From Edaphochlamys debaryana (lineage: Eukaryota; Chlorophyta; Chlorophyceae; Chlamydomonadales): a stretch of DNA of 64,000 bases. The notes under the pieces were generated by a model. That model made no database searches. It saw only the letters and a program-made list of their open reading frames with translations, and was not told where the DNA came from. Positions 56,545-64,000 of this stretch are shown here, one piece after another. The position numbers were made by a program, and so were the translations under genes. The stretch covers positions 434,001 through 498,000 of the forward strand of contig JAEHOE010000035.1 in assembly GCA_016858145.1 (NCBI GenBank). Reading direction: 5' to 3'. The first letter of the stretch is position 1; each line of letters starts with the position of its first letter.

Positions 56545-59528
56545 TGGCAGTTCTGCTTCTTGCGCACCGCCCCAGCAAGTGGCCTTGAGTGCATCTAGCC
56601 TTGTAAAGTAGCAAAGCGGTGCAAGCTCGAAGCACTAGAGCAGCTGCTCGCGTCTGTTCGCAGCTGGCGCATGTGAAGATGGGCCGAGGATCGGTGCTCA
56701 CCCTGAGCTCGCGAGACCGCCGAGCAGCTTCTCTGACTCCACGATAGCTTGATTTATATGCAGGTGCGCAGCGAAGACTGACAGACCGCTCGCGCGACTG
56801 CGGCCGGCGAGAGGGAGGACGCGAACAGGGTCAACCGCGGTATGTCACACAACGGGGATGAGGGGCCCCAGACCAGCCGGCAATATGATGAGTAACAAAA
56901 ACGAGGCCAGTATGACACCGGATCCAGGCATTTCTTGGTGGTCGAGTGCCGGCCATGCTTCAGCCGATCGTAATCTTAGAATGTCCACACAAGCGCCCGA
57001 GTGCCCACGCACAGCCCGAGGGCATCCTTGATGCTGCGCCAAAAGCTGCTGTGGAGATTGCCGCCGCAAATGCGGCCCGGTGGACAAGGAAAGGTGCTCG
57101 GCCCCCGGCCCTCAGCCGCGTGGGACTCACCCCGTTCGTGGCGCCGACGCCCTCGCCACGGTCTTGAGCTTCTCGGTCATCGCCGAGGGTATCAGCAGCG
57201 GTCCGTTGTGGGCGCCGCGTCGCTGGGTCCTTGCGCTGCTCGCCATTTTGCTCCGGTGGGGGTTTGCAGGGTTGGCAGTAGCTTGGTGTTTGCGGTGGGA
57301 AAGCGCTTACTTGCTGTGGAAAGCGCAGCTATGTGTGTTTGCGGGCTCTGGTCTGGCCGGGCAAGGCTTTGTTTCGCGCCCAGCCGCATGCAAACCAAAT
57401 GCAGGCTTGGCCCCGATTCGCAGCGCCGGGCGCGTCTGCTCCCTCGGCGCTGCTGCAGCGCCTGCAGCAGGGCACACCTGCTGCGCTGTGGCGCGCTTTG
57501 AAAGCCAGGTATCGCAGGTGAGGTGAGTCGTGCCTGGACGACGGCACCCGACCGACGGCCTGCTCCCTCGTGCTGCCACCCCGCCCCCTGGCCCTGCCCA
57601 CGACGCCCTCGGCCACCCCTGCCCGGCCTATGCTCATTTTTCTAATTTCCCGTTGCCCGCAAGCACTGCCGTGACAGCTGTGAGGCGCTCCCTCGCCGTG
57701 CGGGCCGGGGCTGGTGGGCCTTTGTGCGTGGCCAGCACTGCCTCCGCTTGAATTTGCGCCCGCTGCAGCAGGACCCACGTCTTGTCCGCGTTGCAATCCC
57801 GGTGGTGGCCTCCGCTGTAGCCCCTTCCGTGGACTGCCAACACGAGGGGCGCTGTCATGCGCCATTGGTTGTTCCGAGGGAGTACCCCAGGCGACTGGGG
57901 CGACCGGGGAGGATAAGGAATTAAGGATAAGACGACACAGAGCGGCTGCATGTCCTGCGCCGTGGACCTGTCAAGGCGAGAAGAGTGACGGGGAGTCACG
58001 GGAAGTCACGGCGAGAGGGATGCACCCGGCCTTGACATTCGTCCTGGTACGGCGGCTGTTGTGCTTGGCAAGGGATTAACCCTGTGAGCTATGACGGTGT
58101 GCGGGTGTGGGGCGCTGGGGCCAGCGTTTCAACGTTGTTTTCAGTTGTCTGCAGAAGGGTCTTGCCTTGCTTGTTGCCTTGCTTAAATGCAGCTCTCTGC
58201 ATCCTTGAAACTTGGACCGAGCAACGGAGAGCTTGCATGTGTGCCGGTAGCCAGGTCACTGTGGTTCTGCGTTAGAGACCAGGGGTGCTAGAGACCGAGT
58301 GGGGCATGGAGGTGCCGATCGAGTGTTGGCCCTCGCCGAGGGGTGTGAGGCGAGAGAAGCATGGGCAAGTCTTGACCTAGACTTGGGAACAGCCTGAGCT
58401 CCATGGCAAGAACTCCAAGACTGCTGCTCAGCGCTTGTCGGGGCCAGGGGACGAAGAGACGAAGCATAGGCGCCCCGGGACGAACAACATTTTGAGGACA
58501 GGAATGTTTGTTCAGTTGCCCGGGGGCACTCCCCGCGTGGCACGCGGCACGGCCGCAGCAGTCCGGGTCGTCTCAGGGCTGCCGGGAGACCGGAGGCATT
58601 TGCAGCGGGGCACCATGTTGTGAAGCTGCCTTCACGCCTAGCAGGCGACCGGCACATCGGGCAGCTCCCCTTCTGGGGGCGGAGGTGGCAGGAGAAGGCG
58701 CAGCTGCAAACGCGTGCGGACCGACCTCTCTTCGACAGGCTTCGACCTCCAAAGACTCCGCCTCGCTCTGCACACGCGCACACTTGTCGAATCTCACGTA
58801 GCTCGTGCCTACTCCATCCGCGCATCGCGCGTCAGTAGTGGCTCGGCATTCGCAGATGTCTACGGTCAAAAGAGTGCAAAAACCGTAGTGGCATATTTCA
58901 CAGGAACAGCCCAGTGCTATCCCAACATAGCCATGATGCGCTTACCCCGGCTCGCCCTCTTGGGCCCCTCGCGGCCGAACTGTACGGTCTACGACTCTCG
59001 TAGACTCCCAAGGGTGTCCAAAACCGGAATCCCCGTAGGCCCTGACTACTAGCAAGTGTGGAAGTGAAGCCGAAACGCTTGTGGGAGGGCCCAGCTGCGT
59101 GCGGAGCCTAAGCATGTCGCGGTCCAACCCGCCCGCGACGGCGAGGCATCGCCTGCGCGGCTGCGCCGTTGCGTCAGCACGATGCACGGGTGAAGGTCGC
59201 GATGCGTGGCGACCAGGAGGTGTCGCAACCAGGCCGCGGTACCCGTTCGCTCTGCCGCACGCTGTGACCAAAGCCGGACCCTGTGACCGCGCCGCGTGCA
59301 TTTCCCTGGGCCTCGCGGGCCACCAGCTCTCACCTGGCTGGTGGCCTGCAGAAGAGCCAGGGCGCGCGCGCGGGCTTGCAATAGGGCGAGTGCACTAGCG
59401 AGACGCGGACAGGAACCTCGAGCTGTGCCTGAACTTCGCCCAAGCCTCTATGCTTGCATGGACCACCTTCCTAGCGAGCTGATTGGGGAGCTGGGCGCGG
59501 GCCCTTGAGGCGAGCGCGGGAGCGTCAA
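56545..59528. other. 3-kb region without a convincing gene
   Basis: Several open frames of 60-190 codons occur on both strands, but most begin with GTG or TTG, overlap each other in antisense and show no motif. One plus frame at about 57080-57526 contains hydrophobic stretches (WVLALLAILLRWGFAG) but starts with GTG and has no supporting splice structure. A small AGTCACGG triplication lies at about 57985-58015. The right end should hold the promoter of the kinase-like gene. Confidence 0.4.
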
Positions 59529-61777
59529 ATGGCGGGACATCCCGCGGCGCTCATCGTCGGCGTTGAGGCCGTCGACGGGAACGTGGCATGCGCAGTCGTG
59601 AACGCGGTGGATGCTCGAGTTCTTGCCCGGCGACAGGTCGCCAGCGTGCTCACCTGGTACGCTTCTGTTGGCTCGCCGGGGCCTGCTCCGAGCCGAAACG
59701 CGCGGAATGTGAAGCACCTTCCTGCTTCCTCGCGCAGGGACATAAGCGCGCTGAGCCATGCAGACACTGCCTCGGCATCCATTTTGGCGGTGGTCACGGA
59801 GTGCTTGGCCGGTGTGCCCAGTGCCCAGGGCGGGTGGGCAGGCGTCATCGCTATCTGCGTGGCAACCACAGCGGTGGATCTGGGCGGGGAGGAGGCGGAG
59901 GCCGCGCTGCGTGCCGCCTTCCGGACTCGGCTTCCTGACGCCGTCAAGGTGCGCCCGTCTCCCACCCCCCGCTCCTTTGGCGCTCGCAAAGGGCCCCCCC
60001 CCCGTTGACGACGGACGTTGCTTGGGAGTCCGGACGGGGCCCAGGCCCACACTGGAGGATCGTGCTTTATTGTACCGTCAGGACCGGTACTCAGCCAACC
60101 GGTGCGTGACGACACAAATGGCCCCTGCCCGCAGGTCCTGGTCTACAACTCGGGGGCGGCCGCGCTTGCCTCGGGCACCGGCGGCCCCCTGCTGGGCTGC
60201 GCACTGGTGGCGGGCATCGAGTCGAGCAGGGCCTACGGCGCCATGTCGGATCGGGTAAGCAAGGCTGGTCTGCGGGGCCTTTACCGCACAGCTTTAAACG
60301 GGGGGGCCCTCTGGGGAGCGAGGGCTGCTGCCGAGCCCCACGCGGGCGACCCCGTCTCCGCCCACGGACCACCCTCTCACGCGCACCGATGCCACCGTTC
60401 ATGACCTGCTACCTGCGGTCCTCTGCGTCCGCCACTAACGCCCGCAACCGCCGCCCCTCCGTGACCTACTGCCGCCTCCAGCGCACCGCCGCGGCCTCCG
60501 GCTGGGGCCCCGTGTTCAGCGACGGCGGCTGCGCCTACGACCTGGGCATGCGGGCGCTGTCGGCCGTCAGCCGCGCGCAGGACGGCCGCGGCGCGGACAC
60601 GCTGCTGGTCAACGCCGTGTGCCGCCACCTGGGCGTGCAGCGGACCGAGGAGCTCATCAGGTGAGCGGCCTGGGCCCCGCGAGCGGTACCCGGTAGGAGC
60701 AAGTGGGGAGGCGTGTAGCGGGGATAGAGACGTTGCGGGTAGTGGCTGGTTGGGCTGTGGTGTGGTGCTGGTGCAGGGGCGCCGTTGCATGGGAGTACAG
60801 TGGGCATTCCTCCCCTCCACTCCCCCCTTCCTCGCCGAACCGCCTCTTGCCCCCACCCTGTCCCCTCCCCCATCACGCCTCCGCGACCCTCGCAGGTGGG
60901 CCCGCAACCACGCCACCATCCCCGCGCGCGTGAGCGGCGTGGCGGGCCTGGCGGGGGTGGTGCTGGACTGCGCCTCCCGCGGCGACACGGTGGCGGACGC
61001 GCTGCTGCGGCACGCCACGGGCGAGTTGCTGCGCGCGGCCAAGGCGGTGGCCACCAAGCTGGGGCTGGACCGCTCGAGGCAGCCCTTCAACCTGGTGCTC
61101 ACGGGTGAGGCGGGAGGGGCGGGGGTGCGCGCGGAATGCGGGCCAGCGGTGGAATCCAGTATCACTTGCGGTCCCGTTACAGCCCATCACGCATCCCACT
61201 TGAACTCGTTTATCCAAGGGCTTTACTATCATCCTCTCCTCTGTCCACGTGTGCATTCCTATCACTAATCCTAACACTTAACCCAACATAACCCAATTCC
61301 AACCCACCTTCCCGCCCGTCGCCACCCCGCCCACACCCGCCCCCCCCCCCCAGGCCCCATGCTCAAGGACGGCACGCTGTTCATGCAGTACCTGCTCGAG
61401 GTACTCAAGGACGGACTGCCCAACGCCGACGTCATCTACCCCCAGGTGCGAGCGCAAGCACCCATCCTTCCCCGCTATCATCCCCCTTCACGGAGGCCAA
61501 AACGCGCCACAGGCGCAGCCCGCATTGGCGCTCGATTCAGGTTATTCCGTAGATAGCAGTACCCTGCTGAAGACAGCTGCGGCCTCTCTCAGCTCAGCGC
61601 TTTTGCAGAATTGCAGCCTCTCTAGCCTCACAGTCCTCCCAGCCGCCTGCCGCCCCTCACCCCTTCCCTGCTGGCCCCCTGCCCTGACAGGGTGACGGCG
61701 CCGAGGCGGCCGCCTGGCTGGCGCTCTACCTACTGGACCCCCAGCGCCCCATGCCGCAGCTGAGGCGCGGCCTGTGA
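59529..61777 (+). CDS. N-acetylglucosamine kinase-like protein (BadF/BcrA fold), probably catalytically dead
   Basis: Six exons join in phase: 59529-59948, 60135-60254, 60482-60660, 60896-61104, 61354-61445 and 61691-61777, giving 368 residues, a normal length for plant-type GlcNAc kinase. Family signatures are plain: AAALASGTGGPLLGCALVAG (148-167), SGWGPVFSDGGCAYDLG (186-202), VSRAQDGRGADTLL, a PARVSGVAGLAGVVLDCA segment and FNLVLTGPMLKDG. The active-site motifs are altered: the N-terminal DGGGT phosphate loop reads VGVEAVDGNVACA (10-22), the catalytic Asp of the usual ND-A-x-AALASGT motif is Ser (YNSGAAALASGT), and AGTGS reads AGIES. Kinase activity on GlcNAc is therefore unlikely. A sensor or regulatory role is only a guess. 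The first frame has no upstream ATG. Splice borders are canonical and the last exon is short (29 codons). Confidence 0.8.
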
Positions 61778-61799
61778 GGCGCCGCGCCCCGAGCACCTC

Positions 61800-62200
61800 C
61801 ACCGCCCCGGCTCCCTCTGGCGTCGGCCGCCTGAGGGGCGAGGCCGCCCGCGTGCGTCGGCCCCCCCTGGCGCTAGCCGCCCAACGGAGAGTCGAGGCCG
61901 GCCCAGCATGCGGATTGCAAGCTTTGGCCGCCCACGCGAGCCGGCCGGCTGCAGTCGCGCCAACGCAATGGGCTGGAGTGCAGTGCTGGCCGCCCTCTGG
62001 CGTCGGCCGGCCTGCTCGGCTGGCCGCCCAGCAGAGTCGGCCTCTCTGCGCCAAGCCGCCTTGTAGCTCTGGCCAGTCTCCGGGGCCGGCCGCCAAGCGG
62101 CGTCGGCCGCCCTCGCCATTCCGACGCTCCACGTCAGCTCCGGCGCCACGTCAGCTCTGTGGCCCTCCCGCGTAGGCCGCCGTGCGAAGCCGGCCGCCCC
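61800..62200. repeat. Degenerate GGCCGCC-rich repeat zone
   Basis: About seven imperfect copies of a unit around TGGCGTCGGCCGCC occur at intervals of 20-100 bp (for example about 61818, 61996 and 62100) just after the kinase-like gene. Open frames across it are by-products of the biased composition. It may be the gene's 3' UTR or an old tandem array. Confidence 0.55.
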
Positions 62201-62812
62201 GTACCCCGCTGCACTTTGCAAACCGAAGTGGCGGCCTTCCTCTGCGCGCTCGACAGCAAGCCTCCCGGCAATGCTGGGTTCTGCCCGATCCCTGACGTCC
62301 CAAGTGCGTCGGGCGCCCTCTGCCGGGGCTCCTGGTGGCCATCCAACAGATGCAGTCGGTCGGCCTGGGCTCGATCAACGACACCTTTCCTCCAGCAAAG
62401 CCGCCACGGCCCAAACCGAACGAGGTGGGAAGTACGCAACGGTTGATCTGATTAAGCGTTGTACTGCCTTGGCGATTGCCGCACAGCGGCTGTGGGTTGC
62501 GTGGAGGGGGGAACAAGGGGGTGTGGGATACGAGGACGGAGTGCAGCTACATGGGGTGGAGTCTATGTTTGGGGGTCCACATGGAGCGTGGGGTGTGGGA
62601 ACGGAACGCGGTGCGGTGCGTGTGGGTTTCAGCTTCTGAAGGCGGAGGCCGATTAGGAGCCATGCCCAAGGCTAGGGAGGCAGGCAGCCAAGGAGGATCC
62701 CTGCTCAACGACCAACGTGCGCAAGCCTGGGCCCTATAACTCGTCAAACACTTCCGGCGGTGGGTCTAGCGGCGGATTATACCATACCTTCGGCCACAGA
62801 TTGTCTGGGCAG
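62201..62812. other. Intergenic region, no gene seen
   Basis: The region contains short overlapping open frames without motif. It should hold the 3' UTR of the minus-strand exon at 62813. Confidence 0.4.
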
Positions 62813-62959
62813 CTACTTGGCAGCAGATGTCTCGGCAGCGACTGCCGTAATCACGGCTTGGGCGGACTCGGATCCGAACTTCTTCTGGAAGAATCTCGTC
62901 AGGGGGTAGAATCCGATGGCCAGCGGGTGGACGGGCTTTGAGAAGGTGGCCACGTCGTA
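62813..62959 (-). CDS. Last exon of an unidentified gene
   Basis: After a good acceptor on the minus strand (preceding intron end TTGCCGTACGCAG), about 49 codons read YDVATFSKPVHPLAIGFYPL and continue TRFFQKKFG to an Ala/Ser-rich end at 62813. The pattern of aromatic, basic and Pro residues looks like real protein rather than GC-rich noise. I do not recognise the family. The earlier exons should lie at higher coordinates but could not be picked out in 62960-64000. Confidence 0.45.
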   Translation of the reverse strand, partial: YDVATFSKPVHPLAIGFYPLTRFFQKKFGSESAQAVITAVAAETSAAK

Positions 62960-64000
62960 CCTGCGTACGGCAAGCACGGCAATTGCGGTTGGCGAGATCG
63001 TGGGATTAGCAGCAGGCTTGGCGGAGGGTGCGGATGGCGGCACGGCATGGAAGGACGTGGTGTGAAAGGGTGTGGATGGAAGGTGGTTTAGGGCAGAGCC
63101 TCTGGAGTCTGGACTTGACGGGGGAGGGGGCCGGCGTGGGTAACCGTGACCTCGGCGAGCCGTCGGCAAAGCCGGGGCAAGCCTAAGGAGGGTGTGCTGC
63201 TAGTCTGGCAGTCCCTTCCGCTCTGGACTTGACTCGAGGGCATGTGGGTGGGCGGCGAACCATTGCACAGAGGAGATGCCCGACCCCTTAAGCGCTAACT
63301 CATCGGCATGCAGCAGCCGAGAGCGAGGGTTGTTGGCCCCTTGAGAGGGCTCCGGCCCTAGTACTGTCCTTATACATGCGGGTTCTTCTGGAGGTCATGA
63401 AGCAAGACTGGAAAGCCCTTTCGTCCATACTATAGGGTTGCACTCAAGAACAGGCGGGGGCCAGAAGGTTCTGGATTGTGAGCTGTGTGGAGCCGTGCTG
63501 TGCTCTGTGTCGTGTCTTCCCATTCAGTCGGCCAGCCGGCGGCGAAGATGATTGTAAGCTGTCTTTTTGCGCCACAGAGGTGCTGTAGGATTGCAAGGCG
63601 CGGATGGTACGAGCGAGAGTCTTAAGAGTCTGTGTGCGTGCAGAGAGGCGGAGCTGGTGTTGCCTACTTAGATAACGGTGCGTGTGTCGAGTTGCTTTGA
63701 GGATTGAGTGGCGACGGGCCCACCTGCCGCCCGTCTTGTGTGGTGGGGTCTTGCGTGTCAGCCCCCTTGAGGCTCGGAGCGCACTTCAGCTCAGTGCTGG
63801 GTGGTGTGCTGGCACGGCGTGCGTGCTTTTGTCTCCGTCTGGCCTTTCTTGTCATTGTGCTTTCTGTTGCCCTTCCTTAGCAGTACCAGCATAAGCAGGG
63901 AGCCAACCCGTCCGGGTCAACCCTCATGGGTCTCTCCGCATTGTGCAGCGAGGGAGCGGCAGTGTCGTGTTGTACACGTGCGCGTTCTTTGGGTAAGTCT
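62960..64000. other. Right edge of the window, unresolved
   Basis: It is expected to contain an intron, and perhaps upstream exons, of the minus-strand gene ending at 62813. No frame with clear coding character was found. A GGTAAGT at about 63990-63996 resembles a plus-strand splice donor, but no exon before it can be supported. Confidence 0.35.

Noticed and set aside
57080..57526. Plus-strand frame with hydrophobic stretches
   Set aside because: Starts with GTG, no splice structure, no family motif, overlaps equally long frames on the other strand.
61542..62516. Several long frames after the kinase-like gene
   Set aside because: Generated by the GGCCGCC-rich repeat composition on both strands.
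1..64000. tRNA genes, rRNA genes, CRISPR arrays and bacterial operons
   Set aside because: No GGTTCGAATCC-type tRNA boxes, rRNA cores or regularly spaced repeats were seen by eye; the gene structure is eukaryotic.

Overview
This window looks like nuclear DNA of a GC-rich unicellular green alga (chlorophyte). Every convincing gene is split by many short GT-AG introns, and a few GC-AG introns. The genes encode eukaryotic families: an aromatic amino acid decarboxylase, an EB1-type calponin-homology protein with MORN repeats, a dynamin-like nuclear GTPase, F-box/ankyrin proteins and a plant-type GlcNAc-kinase relative. A chlorophyte-style non-LTR retrotransposon and TGTAA motifs just after some stop codons (the usual green-algal poly(A) signal) point the same way. 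The genus cannot be fixed from the sequence alone. I built exon models by hand, joining open frames at GT/AG borders and checking codon phase. Models described as phase-checked are firm; others are approximate.

Layout, left to right: a 5'-truncated leucine-rich-repeat/coiled-coil gene (+, 1-4077); F-box/ankyrin paralog 1 (+, 4417-6512); an aromatic-L-amino-acid decarboxylase (-, 7148-12583, first exon not found); a large SLIP-GC-like GTPase (-, 13588 to about 22448); ankyrin paralog 2 (+, 23275-25597), with a stop codon exactly at its first splice donor; a rearranged LINE (25720-31573) whose middle 2.5 kb is inverted; ankyrin paralog 3 (+, 32578-34387); a START/COQ10-like lipid-binding protein (-, 35268-37656); a long multi-exon coiled-coil protein (-, 39253-47476); divergently, only 238 bp away, an EB1-CH/MORN gene (+, 47715-54483); an unknown single-exon Ser/Ala-rich protein (-, 55663-56544); about 3 kb without a convincing gene; an N-acetylglucosamine-kinase-like gene that has lost its catalytic motifs (+, 59529-61777); a GGCCGCC-rich degenerate repeat zone; and the last exon of an unidentified gene (-, 62813-62959).

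There is no operon logic. The most suggestive arrangement is the head-to-head pair at 47.5 kb, a coiled-coil protein and a microtubule-end-binding-type protein fused to MORN repeats, which could share a promoter and serve the cytoskeleton or cilium. The three ankyrin paralogs, all on the same strand, with the LINE between copies 2 and 3, mark a duplicating family. The most unusual items are the apparent EB1-MORN fusion, the likely pseudokinase, the internally inverted LINE and the stop codon at the splice junction.
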